Of a stretch of DNA of 64,000 nt, positions 16,174 through 24,475 are shown in pieces; the first letter of the stretch is position 1, and each line of letters opens with the position of its first letter. The translations under genes and the position numbers were made by a program. The notes below the pieces were generated by a model, which saw only the letters and a list, made by a program, of their open reading frames with translations, was not told where the DNA came from and searched no databases. This DNA comes from Aminivibrio sp. (GTDB lineage: Bacteria > Synergistota > Synergistia > Synergistales > Aminobacteriaceae), in assembly GCF_016756745.1 (NCBI RefSeq), contig NZ_JAESIH010000051.1, positions 62,001 through 126,000 of the forward strand. Reading direction: 5' to 3'.

Positions 16174-16959
16174 CTATTTTATTTCCACCGTTCCGTTTCC
16201 TGCTGCGTACTCATACACTATTCCCTGAAAGGCTTCAGGAAGTACCCGGCTCGCGATCGTCAGGCTGTCCTCGCCGTACACAATGGAGTGGAGCTTCAAC
16301 GGGAAGACGAATTTTCTCAGGTCAAGAATGGGCTGGATCTGTTCAACGGCTTGGTCCGTTATGAACCGGGGAACGTTCACCTTGTTCACCTTGAGGGTGT
16401 AGTCATGAAGCCATACCTGCTGCATTTCCACGATTTTGAACCGGCTGAAGATTTCGATGAGGATGTTCAGCCTGAAGAGAACGGTCACGAGATAGTTCCC
16501 CCTTGCGTAGATACCGTCCGGGCGCATGTCCACCTGGATGTTGTTCCAGTGGTCGTCCTCGCCGAATTCTTTCGAAAGAAGGTTGTCGTTGAGATCCTTC
16601 TCCAGGATTCGGGCGAAGGCGTGAATGTTGAGGATTTCCCTGGCTTCGAGTCCTTTTTTATCCCACTCACCGGGAGGGTTCATCTGGACTCCCATTGCCC
16701 TGACCCGCAGCGTATCCATGCGAACTCCTCCGACGACGCATCCCGTCAGGTCAAGATAGATATCCCTGATGTAGCCGGTAGCGTCCGGCTCCTCGTCGAT
16801 AATCATGGTCATCCTCTCGGGGGTGAACTCCGAGACGAACTGCCTGAGAAGAAGGTTTCCCGAAGTTTCGCCGCCCGCCTTTGCCGGCGTCACGAAGAAA
16901 AGGAGCAGAAGAGCAGTCGTTGTGATCAGAGCGCACCGTATCGGATAAGTTATTTTCAT
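16174..16959 (-). CDS. DUF2993/LmeA-like periplasmic lipid-binding protein
   Basis: This 261-residue protein has a clear N-terminal signal peptide (hydrophobic run through residue 28, ending in PAKAGG). The body resembles the DUF2993/LmeA family of secreted proteins with a tubular lipid-binding fold; the repeated beta patterns and the VRMDTLRVRAMGV segment near residue 80 fit. The assignment rests on overall pattern, not a catalytic motif. The start is supported by GGGAGGAAAG. It lies 28 bases after the ABC-F gene on the same strand and is probably its operon partner. A role in envelope lipid handling is inference. Confidence 0.6.
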   Translation of the reverse strand: MKITYPIRCALITTTALLLLFFVTPAKAGGETSGNLLLRQFVSEFTPERMTMIIDEEPDATGYIRDIYLDLTGCVVGGVRMDTLRVRAMGVQMNPPGEWDKKGLEAREILNIHAFARILEKDLNDNLLSKEFGEDDHWNNIQVDMRPDGIYARGNYLVTVLFRLNILIEIFSRFKIVEMQQVWLHDYTLKVNKVNVPRFITDQAVEQIQPILDLRKFVFPLKLHSIVYGEDSLTIASRVLPEAFQGIVYEYAAGNGTVEIK

Positions 16960-16987
16960 TCCGTTCTTTCCTCCCTGGCGGTTAGAT

Positions 16988-18925
16988 TTACCCTGTTTTT
17001 TCGATCGTTTCGATTTCAGTCATGAGGCTTTCCCATAGTTCGTAGAGAGAATCGAGTTCCTTTGAAGCGTTATTTCTCTGAATGAGCAGGTTCTGGACTT
17101 TTTCCGAATCGGACAGAAAGGCCGGATCGGAGAGAAGGTTGTCCCTTTCCGACTGTTGTTTTTCAAGGAGAGAAATTTTCTCTTCTATCGGCTCAAGTTT
17201 TTCGAGGACCTTTCTTTTCTTCCGGTACAGGAGGTTTCGTCTCTCCGCCTCGAGGCGTTTCCGGTCTTTTTCTGGATCTTCCTTCTCATTTTTCTCCGCC
17301 CGGCTCTCCTCTGCCGCTGAAGTAAGGGCTTTCCTTTTTTCAATAAAATAGGAATAGTTTCCCTGATAGTCGATAAGTTTCCCCGAGGCGATTTCCACCA
17401 CCCTGGTCGCCAGGTTGTCCAGAAAGTAACGGTCATGGGATACGATGACCAGGGTGCCGTCGTATTCCAGGAGGGCTCTTTGGAAAAGGTCCTTGGTCTG
17501 CATATCCAGGTGGTTCGTAGGTTCGTCGAGAACGAGGCAGTTGGCCTCTTCCATCAGGAGCTTCAGCAGGGCAAGCCGGGATTTTTCTCCTCCCGAAAGC
17601 ACCGAAACGGATTTGAAAATGTCATCGCCGCTGAAAAGAAAAGCCCCGAGGAGATTGCGCTTGTCCTGGGCCGTCCATGCTGGATTACGGCCCGAGAGGG
17701 TTTCCCACACAGTCTTGGAATAATCCAGGTTCTCAGACGACTGCTGGGAGAAAAAAGCGATCCGAACATTGTGTCCTGTTCGTACCGTTCCCGAAGTGAG
17801 CTCCTCCGTTCCGCTCAGGATCCTGGAGAGGGTGGATTTACCGGCTCCGTTGACTCCGACCAGAGCAATTTTTTCTCCCCGTTTGATTGTCAGGGATGCG
17901 TCGGAAAAAACGGTCTGATCCCCGTATTTTTTTTCTCCCTTTTCCATGGAGATCACGTCGAGCCCGCTGCGAACGCAGGGAGGTAAGCGAAAGGACACCG
18001 TTTTCGTGTCTTCCTTGATTTCAACCAGGTTTATTTTCTCGAGCCGCTTGATCCTGCTCTGTACTGACGCCGCCTTTGAGGCCTTGTAGCGGAACCGTTC
18101 GATGAATTCCTCCATGCGGGCCAGTTCTTCCTTCTGGAGGCGTTCCTGCCGTCGGAGTTCTTCAAGCCGCCTTTCCCTCTCGTCCAAGTAGTCCGAGAAA
18201 TTGCCCCGGTACAGGGATATCTTACCGAAAGAGAGTTCCGCGATTGATGTGCAAATTTTGTCGAGAAACCTCCGGTCATGGGAGACGGCCACGATCGTCC
18301 CGCGAAAACCCGAAAGCCACCCTTCCAGCCACTCCATGCTCTCCGTGTCAAGGTGGTTCGTCGGTTCGTCCAGCAGCAGGATGTCCGGGCGGATAAGAAG
18401 AAGCCCGGCAAGATGAATCCTCATTTTCCAACCGCCCGAAAAGCTTCCGGTGGTCCTGTCCTTGTCGCCCTGTGAAAAGCCGAGACCTGACAGGATCTTC
18501 CCCGCCATGGCGTCAAAAGCATATCCGCCGAGGGACTCGAACTGTTTCAGAAGAAGGTCGTGGCGACTGAGTTCCCGTGCGTGTTCCGGGGATTCCGAGG
18601 GTAGTCCGGACAGCCGTCCGGTGCAGACTGCAAGCTCGTCCTCCACGGCCGCGAGGCCCGTTCTGGAACGCAAAAAAGAGAGAACGGGCACGTCGGGCAG
18701 TTCCACCAGGTCCTGGGGCAGATAACCCACCCTGAGGCCTTTTGAAACCGTGACCGTTCCGGAGTCCACAGTCGTCTCTCCTGTCATGATCCGGAGCAGC
18801 GTTGTCTTCCCTGCTCCGTTGTTTCCCACGAGACCGGTACGGGACCCCGGAAGAATGGTCCACGAAAGGTCCTGGAAGAGGGATCGCTCTCCCGTCTGTA
18901 TTCTAATATCCGAAATCCGGATCAC
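16988..18925 (-). CDS. ABC-F family ATPase (Uup/EttA type)
   Basis: This 645-residue soluble protein contains two ABC ATPase domains without membrane segments. Walker A motifs are GNNGAGKTT (near residue 36) and GVNGAGKST (near residue 358). Both halves carry the LDEPTNHLD Walker B region. A charged inter-domain linker (about residues 240-300) and a C-terminal coiled coil (about 530-640) match the Uup branch. ABC-F proteins act on the ribosome, and Uup also affects DNA processing. The first signature reads FSGGW rather than LSGGQ. It starts a two-gene minus-strand operon with the LmeA-like gene. Confidence 0.88.
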   Translation of the reverse strand: MIRISDIRIQTGERSLFQDLSWTILPGSRTGLVGNNGAGKTTLLRIMTGETTVDSGTVTVSKGLRVGYLPQDLVELPDVPVLSFLRSRTGLAAVEDELAVCTGRLSGLPSESPEHARELSRHDLLLKQFESLGGYAFDAMAGKILSGLGFSQGDKDRTTGSFSGGWKMRIHLAGLLLIRPDILLLDEPTNHLDTESMEWLEGWLSGFRGTIVAVSHDRRFLDKICTSIAELSFGKISLYRGNFSDYLDERERRLEELRRQERLQKEELARMEEFIERFRYKASKAASVQSRIKRLEKINLVEIKEDTKTVSFRLPPCVRSGLDVISMEKGEKKYGDQTVFSDASLTIKRGEKIALVGVNGAGKSTLSRILSGTEELTSGTVRTGHNVRIAFFSQQSSENLDYSKTVWETLSGRNPAWTAQDKRNLLGAFLFSGDDIFKSVSVLSGGEKSRLALLKLLMEEANCLVLDEPTNHLDMQTKDLFQRALLEYDGTLVIVSHDRYFLDNLATRVVEIASGKLIDYQGNYSYFIEKRKALTSAAEESRAEKNEKEDPEKDRKRLEAERRNLLYRKKRKVLEKLEPIEEKISLLEKQQSERDNLLSDPAFLSDSEKVQNLLIQRNNASKELDSLYELWESLMTEIETIEKTG

Positions 18926-19084
18926 GGCCCCGCCTCCTTCCAGCTTTCTTGATGAACCTGATTATACGGTGAATTTTCCGGGGAAAAAAGAGGAAAATGA
19001 GGATTTCAATGGTATTATTTCTTTTTACGCATCACTCCGGCGGTTTGTATGCCGGGGAAGAACACGGGGAAAAGAGGAGAGACA

Positions 19085-20419
19085 ATGGCAGAGCAGCATT
19101 CCGGAGAATTCAGAGACGGAAGCGGGGATGGGATGAAGAAGGCCCTCTCCTATCGCTGGATTGTGTGGGGGGTTATGGTTTTTGCTTTCATGGTGGTCTT
19201 CTTTCACCGTTTCGCCGCGGCGGTGGTGAAGGACGATGTGACGAGAGACTTTTCCCTCAGCGCAACCTCTTTTGGCGCCATGGCCTCCATGTATTTCTAC
19301 GCGTACATGATCATGCAGATACCGGTAGGGTTCCTCGCCGATTCACTCGGGGCAAGGATCACGGTCTCCCTCGGAATGTTTCTTGCCGGGGCAGGATCGG
19401 TCATCTTCGGATTCGCACCCTCCTTATCCTGGCTTTTCCTGGGGAGATTTCTCGTCGGTATTGGCGTATCCACCGTTTTTGTCTCCATCATGAAGATTCA
19501 GTCCCAGTGGTTCCGCGACAGGGAATTTGCCACTATTTCCGGAGCCACGACTCTGGTGGGCAATGCCGGGGGCATTTTCTCCCAAGGGCCGTTGGCTCTT
19601 CTCATCTCCGTGGTTTCCTGGAGAGCGGGTTTTGTGGCCATAGGTCTCCTCACGCTCGCAATTGCGGCGCTTTGTTTCCGGTTTATCCGGAACAGACCCC
19701 AGGATATGGGACTTCCTCCGGTAAACGAAAGGGAAATCGCCAGGGCAAACCTGCCGCCGGATCCCTTTTCCGTTGTTTCGGGACTGAAAAATGTCCTCTC
19801 GGTCAGAGGCATCTTTCCGACGACACTTTTTTACCTCTTCAACCAGGCCGGATTTTTTGCCCTTATCAGTACTTGGGGCATTCCGTGGCTGGTGAACGCC
19901 TACGGGCTTTCAGTCCAGGAAGCGTCCTCCTATAGTGTGACCCTCATCTTCGGGATAATGGCAGGGGGGGCCATCACCGGCTGGATATCCGACCGTCTGG
20001 GAAGAAGAAAAGCCCCCATGCTGGTCAGCTCGGTGCTCCACATGGTTTTGTGGGCGGTGATTCTCCTGTCGAAAAACGGAACGCCTCCTCTCGGGTGGTT
20101 AAAACCCGTTTTTTTCCTTCTCGGCATAACGAATACAGCCTTTGTCCTCGCATGGTCGGTGGCCAAGGAGCTTACCTCGGAAAAATACACCGGACTGGCC
20201 ATTTCCATACTCAACGCTGCCGGCTTCCTTTCCATAGCGCTCTGCACTTCCGTGATGGGATGGGTTATTGATCTTTTTGCACACCTCACTCCGGCGGGAG
20301 CCTACAGAATGGCCTTCATGCTCCCTCTCGTTTCAGCCGTCCTCTCCTTTCTTTCTGTCCTCTTCATCCCCGAAACCGGATCGGTTAAAAATGAGGGGAC
20401 GCTGAAAAAAACATCCTGA
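19085..20419 (+). CDS. MFS transporter (organic anion or nitrate/nitrite-like permease)
   Basis: This 444-residue inner-membrane protein has about 12 hydrophobic segments and the MFS loop motifs GFLADSLGARI (after segment 2) and GWISDRLGRRK (after segment 8). The substrate is not evident; the pattern resembles the ACS/oxalate-formate group of carboxylate permeases. The ATG at 19085 is chosen because AGAGGAGAG precedes it, in contrast to an ATG 12 codons earlier. It is divergent from the ABC-F operon and appears monocistronic. A weak stem (GGCT/AGCC) with a T-rich tail follows at about 20442-20462. Confidence 0.83.
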   Translation: MAEQHSGEFRDGSGDGMKKALSYRWIVWGVMVFAFMVVFFHRFAAAVVKDDVTRDFSLSATSFGAMASMYFYAYMIMQIPVGFLADSLGARITVSLGMFLAGAGSVIFGFAPSLSWLFLGRFLVGIGVSTVFVSIMKIQSQWFRDREFATISGATTLVGNAGGIFSQGPLALLISVVSWRAGFVAIGLLTLAIAALCFRFIRNRPQDMGLPPVNEREIARANLPPDPFSVVSGLKNVLSVRGIFPTTLFYLFNQAGFFALISTWGIPWLVNAYGLSVQEASSYSVTLIFGIMAGGAITGWISDRLGRRKAPMLVSSVLHMVLWAVILLSKNGTPPLGWLKPVFFLLGITNTAFVLAWSVAKELTSEKYTGLAISILNAAGFLSIALCTSVMGWVIDLFAHLTPAGAYRMAFMLPLVSAVLSFLSVLFIPETGSVKNEGTLKKTS

Positions 20420-20537
20420 GAGGACCATTAAGTTTCGGCTAATGAAAAGCCTTTTTATTTAATTTCTTTTCTCAGGGCAAAAAGACGGAAAAACAGGAAA
20501 AAAGGGTCGAAATCTTTCCCGGAAAGAAAATTTTTCC

Positions 20538-20566
20538 TTGACATCAACGGAAAAATCCTATATTGT
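20538..20566 (+). promoter_or_regulatory. Promoter of the cold-shock gene
   Basis: A perfect TTGACA lies at 20538-20543. The -10 is TATTGT at 20561-20566 with a 17-base spacer, or overlapping TATATT at 20559 with 15 bases. It leaves an untranslated leader of about 45-50 bases before the ATG. Confidence 0.7.
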
Positions 20567-20619
20567 TCAGTAGTGGCTTAGGCCGCGAATTTAATAAAGT
20601 TTTAGGAGGCTGTCTTTGG

Positions 20620-20820
20620 ATGAGTCAGGGAACAGTGAAGTGGTTTAACGATAGCAAAGGGTATGGTTTCATTACAACGGACGAGGGCAAGGACGTTTTC
20701 GTTCATTTCAGCGCCATTGTTGGTGATGGGTTCAAGACCCTCGCCGAGGGGCAGAAGGTTTCTTTCGACGTCGTCGACGGCGAAAAGGGACCTCAGGCTG
20801 CGAACGTTCACAAAGCGTAA
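20620..20820 (+). CDS. csp: Cold-shock domain RNA chaperone
   Basis: This 66-residue protein is a single cold-shock domain. RNP1 KGYGFIT is at residues 13-19 and RNP2 VFVHF at 26-30, both surface motifs that bind single-stranded RNA or DNA. Proteins of this family melt RNA secondary structure and act as transcription anti-terminators. The ATG at 20620 follows TAGGAGG by 10 bases. It faces a DEAD-box RNA helicase gene across a shared terminator, a functionally sensible pairing, since both remodel RNA in the cold. That helicase gene has an attenuator-like leader that such a protein could act on (inference). Confidence 0.96.
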   Translation: MSQGTVKWFNDSKGYGFITTDEGKDVFVHFSAIVGDGFKTLAEGQKVSFDVVDGEKGPQAANVHKA

Positions 20821-20856
20821 CCCTTCCCTCGATTTACATTAAACCAAGGGAAAAAA

Positions 20857-20889
20857 GACCGCCGGTTCTGAAGAGCCGGCGGTCTTTTT
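20857..20889. terminator. Bidirectional terminator between csp and the DEAD-box helicase gene
   Basis: GACCGCCGG pairs with CCGGCGGTC, extended by a few inner bases. TTTTT follows on the plus strand and six T residues on the minus strand. Confidence 0.9.
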
Positions 20890-20904
20890 GCTTTACTTTT
20901 TTCT

Positions 20905-22635
20905 TTATTTGCCTCTGTATTCCGGCTTGCCCTGCCTCCTGGGCCGGTTTGCGCCTGATGGACGCCCCCTTACCTGCTGGGGCTGACTGGACGCGGGAAG
21001 GATGAAATCCCTGCTTTTGCCCTCTTCCAGGAGACCGCACCGTTCCAGGCCGCGGCTATCCTCTTCGAACCGGGAGAGGGCCACGGGAAGCAGTTCCACA
21101 AGGACATGATCGTCCTTCATCCTGATGGCGCCGACCTCCGAACGATCCACGTTCAGCGATGTGCATACGGAGCTCAGAACCCTGCCGACGTCCCATCCGT
21201 CAGACAGCCCCTTGCTCAGGCGGAGCATTGTTCCCTTGGGGCGCCTTCCCTTGAGTGTCCTTGTCCCCGGAGTCCGGTCCTTTTCTCCGGTGAAGCGGCT
21301 CTTTCTGCGGAGTTCCCGTTCCAGTTCGGAGGAGAGGTTGTATCCGGCAGACCGTTTTGAAAACAGTGTCCAGAGCAGCCTTGCGACGAGGTTCTTCCCG
21401 TTGACTCTGGAAAGAAGATCCTCGGCCCACAGGAGGTAATCCTCGTTCTCTCCGGCTTCCGTCACGGTGAGAAGTTTTTCTTCCGCGATCTCTCTCTGCA
21501 CCTTTGAGATGGCGTCAAGATCGGGGACATTCTTCCATTCAACGGTCACCTTTGCCGAACCGAGCATATACTTGAATTTCTCTGCCTCCTGGGGGGAAAG
21601 AAGGAGGATGTCCGTCCCCTCACGTCCGGCCCGGCCTGTCCGTCCGCTCCTGTGCACAAAGGTGTCCCTGTCGTCGGGCAGTCCGATCTGGATGACGTGC
21701 GTCACCCCCTCCACGTCGAGCCCTCGGGCAGCCACGTTCGTCGCGACAAGCAGCGGCAGGTGCCCGTTTTTGAAGGAACCGAGAACGGCATTACGCTCTC
21801 TCTGGGTCATTTCTCCATGGAGCGATCCGGCGCTGAAACCTTCCGCGGAAAGCCGCTGGGCCACGGACATGGTTTCCAGCCGGGTGTGGCAGAAGATCAG
21901 CCCCCGCTTCGGCCGTTCCCAGAGGAGAACGTTCACCAGTCCTTCCATTTTGTGCCTTAAGGGAACGAGGTATGCCCGGTGGACGATATCCTCGTGCTGT
22001 TCCCCGTCCTCCACAAGGGAGATGGACACAGGATCGGAAAGATATTTTTTCGAGAGTTCCCTGACTTCCCTGGGCATGGTTGCGGAGAAAAGCCATGTCC
22101 GCTCCCGCTGAGGAAGGGCGTCGAGAATGCCTTCGAGTTCATCCCGAAATCCCATGTCAAGCATGTGGTCTCCCTCATCCAGGATGACGGAATGGATACC
22201 GTCAGCTCTGAGGGTCCCCCTGTTCACATGGTCAAGGGTTCTTCCCGGCGTACCGACGACGATAACAGCACCGTCCTTGAGAGAACGGATCTGGGTGGAC
22301 ATGTCGAGACCTCCCACAAGAGTGGCGACCGATATATCCATGTACCGTGAAAGCCACTCCGCCTCACGGGCGGTTTGCTGGGCCAGTTCCCGGGTGGGGG
22401 AGAGGACGAGAATCCGGGGTGAGGATTGGGGAAGATTCATTTCCTGGAGAAGAGGCAGCAGAAAAGCAAGAGTTTTTCCGGAGCCTGTCTTTGCCCGGAC
22501 GATAAGGTCCGTCTCAAAATTTTCCATGGCGAGGACTTTTTCCTGTACCGGGGTCGGGATGGAGAATCCTTTCTTTTGCAGGGCGAGAAGCAGTTCTTCC
22601 CGCAGTTCGTAGCTCGCGAAACCATTTTCATTCAT
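20905..22635 (-). CDS. DEAD-box ATP-dependent RNA helicase with DbpA-like RNA-binding domain
   Basis: This 576-residue helicase has the Q motif FSIPTPVQ (residues 24-31), Walker A AKTGSGKT (48-55), PTRELAQQ, SATM and the C-terminal HRSGRTGRAGREG motif. Motif II reads DEGD (153-156), not DEAD; the catalytic D and E are kept. A DbpA-type RNA-binding domain (about residues 470-545) and a basic tail (RRQGKPEYRGK) follow, so it probably works on structured RNA such as ribosomal or cold-stabilised mRNA. It is transcribed from a promoter at 22764-22791 through an early terminator hairpin, which suggests attenuation. It is closest in layout to CsdA/DeaD or CshA types. Confidence 0.92.
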   Translation of the reverse strand: MNENGFASYELREELLLALQKKGFSIPTPVQEKVLAMENFETDLIVRAKTGSGKTLAFLLPLLQEMNLPQSSPRILVLSPTRELAQQTAREAEWLSRYMDISVATLVGGLDMSTQIRSLKDGAVIVVGTPGRTLDHVNRGTLRADGIHSVILDEGDHMLDMGFRDELEGILDALPQRERTWLFSATMPREVRELSKKYLSDPVSISLVEDGEQHEDIVHRAYLVPLRHKMEGLVNVLLWERPKRGLIFCHTRLETMSVAQRLSAEGFSAGSLHGEMTQRERNAVLGSFKNGHLPLLVATNVAARGLDVEGVTHVIQIGLPDDRDTFVHRSGRTGRAGREGTDILLLSPQEAEKFKYMLGSAKVTVEWKNVPDLDAISKVQREIAEEKLLTVTEAGENEDYLLWAEDLLSRVNGKNLVARLLWTLFSKRSAGYNLSSELERELRRKSRFTGEKDRTPGTRTLKGRRPKGTMLRLSKGLSDGWDVGRVLSSVCTSLNVDRSEVGAIRMKDDHVLVELLPVALSRFEEDSRGLERCGLLEEGKSRDFILPASSQPQQVRGRPSGANRPRRQGKPEYRGK

Positions 22636-22701
22636 TAATTAATGTTCCTCCTTGAGATTCGAAAGAAGGGAAGGGCATAGACGCCTCCGTCTTTCGCCCT
22701 C

Positions 22702-22735
22702 AAAAAAGAGTGGACCCCGTTCCGGGGGTCCACTC
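22702..22735 (-). terminator. Attenuator-like terminator in the DEAD-box helicase leader
   Basis: A perfect stem (GAGTGGACCCC with GGGGTCCACTC, short loop) is followed on the minus strand by six T residues. It lies about 20-50 bases after the predicted transcription start and some 70 bases before the ATG. No other minus-strand gene lies upstream, so it must act on the helicase transcript itself or end a very short RNA. Confidence 0.78.
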
Positions 22736-22763
22736 GAAATCTTCCCTCCATTACACCAGATCT

Positions 22764-22791
22764 ATTATCCGGAAGATTTATGATTTGTCAA
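22764..22791 (-). promoter_or_regulatory. Promoter of the DEAD-box helicase gene
   Basis: On the minus strand TTGACA (22791-22786) and GATAAT (22769-22764) are separated by 16 bases. Start of transcription is expected near 22757. Confidence 0.72.
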
Positions 22792-22802
22792 GTTGCTAAT
22801 CA

Positions 22803-22900
22803 CCTAAACCTAAATCCGCAAATTTTTCAGGCAGAGGGAGTGTTGCCGGTGGCCCAAACATTCCCCGGTGACACTCCCTCTGGGGTTCGGATTTAGGGGC
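22803..22900 (+). repeat. Family-1 repeat, copy D (miniature, internally deleted)
   Basis: This 98-base copy keeps only the two ends of the family: CCTAAACCTAAATCCGC at the left and CGGATTTAGGGG at the right. The ends include the subterminal GAGGGAGTGT and ACACTCCCTC blocks, so the whole can fold as one long interrupted hairpin. It separates the divergent promoters of the helicase and TolC-like genes. Confidence 0.82.
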
Positions 22901-22911
22901 CTGACAGTTTC

Positions 22912-22941
22912 TTGACAGGAATGAGGCTGAATATCTATACT
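22912..22941 (+). promoter_or_regulatory. Promoter of the TolC-family gene
   Basis: TTGACA at 22912-22917 and TATACT at 22936-22941 are separated by 18 bases. It begins 12 bases after repeat copy D, giving a leader of about 107 bases before the ATG at 23055. Confidence 0.72.
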
Positions 22942-23054
22942 CAAACAGCGGAGAAAAGGCAAGCAGAAATTGCTTCACGGGTTATCGTTCTTTTTACTTT
23001 CCCACAAGGCCGATGCTGCGGGGAGCATGCGGAAACGTTCGAGGAGGAACATTC

Positions 23055-24344
23055 ATGGGAAAGAGCTTCAAAATAACCATGCTCGCGGCGGCATTCCTGG
23101 TGTGGGTTTTTTCCCCGTCGGCGGTTGCGGCGGAGATGTCCCTCGACGAGTTTCTTCTCGCTGTGCGGGAGAGCAACCCGGTGCTCCAGTCTTCCTACAA
23201 GCGCCTGGAGGCGTTCCGTCATACAGTCCGGTCTTCCGTGGCAGATCAGCGCCCGTCCGTAGGGGTCAGGGGAAACACTACCTGGCTTAGCGATACCTAC
23301 TCCTCACAGGAGCGCAGCACTATGGGTGAGCGTGGAAATTATTCCCTCTCGGCCGCAATCACCCACCGTTTTGACGTGAGCGGAGTCTACGGAGACCAGG
23401 AACGGCAGCTCCTTCTTCAGTACAACGGACTGGTCTCCGACCATCTCGCCCTTGTGAACAACACCCTTGCAGCCGCGGAAAGTCTTTACTGGCAGTCCTT
23501 TATCGCCCGGCAGAACATTTTTCTGCAGAGGGGCATCCTGAACCAGAGGAAAGAAGACCTGAGAATTACAGAGGAGAAGTTCAGGCAGCAACTTATCCCC
23601 CGACTGGACATCATCCGTGCCCAGGCGAAGGTGGAGGAGGCGGAAAGCCTCGTTGTGGAAGCGGAATCGGCCTACAGAGACACCCTGGCCCGGATGGCGA
23701 CCCTTGCCGGCGGGCTGGATTTCGAACCGAAGGAGGAAAGCCTCCTCGTTCCCTCCCTTTCAGTTCAGGCAGGAGTTGAAAAGGCCATGGGCCGGAGGAA
23801 CGACGTCCGGTCGGCCGAAACGGCCCTTGAACGGGCAAGAGTGATGAAGACTCTCGCCGCGAAGGGAATGGCCCCAACTGTGGAAGGATCTGTTGGGTAC
23901 ATGGTACTTACCGACAACGACAATTCATCTCCCACGGAGAAGGAGTTCCTTCTCTCCATGAACGTTTCCATCCCCGTGTATGACGGAGGAAAAACGAAGG
24001 AGGACGTGGCTGACAAGGCAAAGACCATCGAAGCGACGGAGAAGACCCTGGAATCCAGGAAAAACCAGGTCCGGGAAGACGTGGTGCAAGCCCTCAACCA
24101 GTGGGAAAAAGCGGTGGCCTTGGAAAGCAGCAAGAGGAAGCAGCTTGCTCGTTCTGACGAGGAGCTCATTATCACCCAGCTTATGTATAAGGAAGGCATG
24201 GGGGCCCAGATCGACCTCCTGAACGCACAGGTTGAAAACCAGAAGGTCAAGACGGAACATCTCACGGCAATCAAGGAAATGTATCTCGCCCTGGTGAGCC
24301 TGAAGCAGGCCATGAGCGATTATGAACCGGCCCCGGCCGAATAG
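23055..24344 (+). CDS. TolC-family outer-membrane efflux protein
   Basis: This 429-residue protein has a signal peptide (cleavage likely after SAVAA near residue 26) and then the long alternating helices and short strands typical of TolC. The two-fold repeat is visible, with SNPVLQSSYKRLEAFR near residue 40 and RRNDVRSAETALERARVM near residue 250. It should trimerise as an outer-membrane channel with a periplasmic tunnel for export. The start is set by AGGAGGAAC. No membrane-fusion or pump gene is adjacent, so its partners lie elsewhere. A perfect promoter upstream and terminator downstream make it monocistronic. Confidence 0.88.
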   Translation: MGKSFKITMLAAAFLVWVFSPSAVAAEMSLDEFLLAVRESNPVLQSSYKRLEAFRHTVRSSVADQRPSVGVRGNTTWLSDTYSSQERSTMGERGNYSLSAAITHRFDVSGVYGDQERQLLLQYNGLVSDHLALVNNTLAAAESLYWQSFIARQNIFLQRGILNQRKEDLRITEEKFRQQLIPRLDIIRAQAKVEEAESLVVEAESAYRDTLARMATLAGGLDFEPKEESLLVPSLSVQAGVEKAMGRRNDVRSAETALERARVMKTLAAKGMAPTVEGSVGYMVLTDNDNSSPTEKEFLLSMNVSIPVYDGGKTKEDVADKAKTIEATEKTLESRKNQVREDVVQALNQWEKAVALESSKRKQLARSDEELIITQLMYKEGMGAQIDLLNAQVENQKVKTEHLTAIKEMYLALVSLKQAMSDYEPAPAE

Positions 24345-24370
24345 GGCTTTTTTTCACAATAAGGCATTTC

Positions 24371-24412
24371 CCGGGGGACGGTGCTGCCGGAAAGCATCGT
24401 CCCCGGCTTTTT
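24371..24412 (+). terminator. Intrinsic terminator of the TolC-family gene
   Basis: CCGGGGGACGGTGCT pairs with AGCATCGTCCCCGG (with one G-U and a one-base bulge) and is followed by CTTTTT. The htpG gene starts 64 bases later without an obvious promoter in between. Confidence 0.85.
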
Positions 24413-24475
24413 GAACGGAAAAATCCGCGGCCCATCAGTCCGCGAAAAACAACGAAAAGAAGCAGGAGGATAGTC

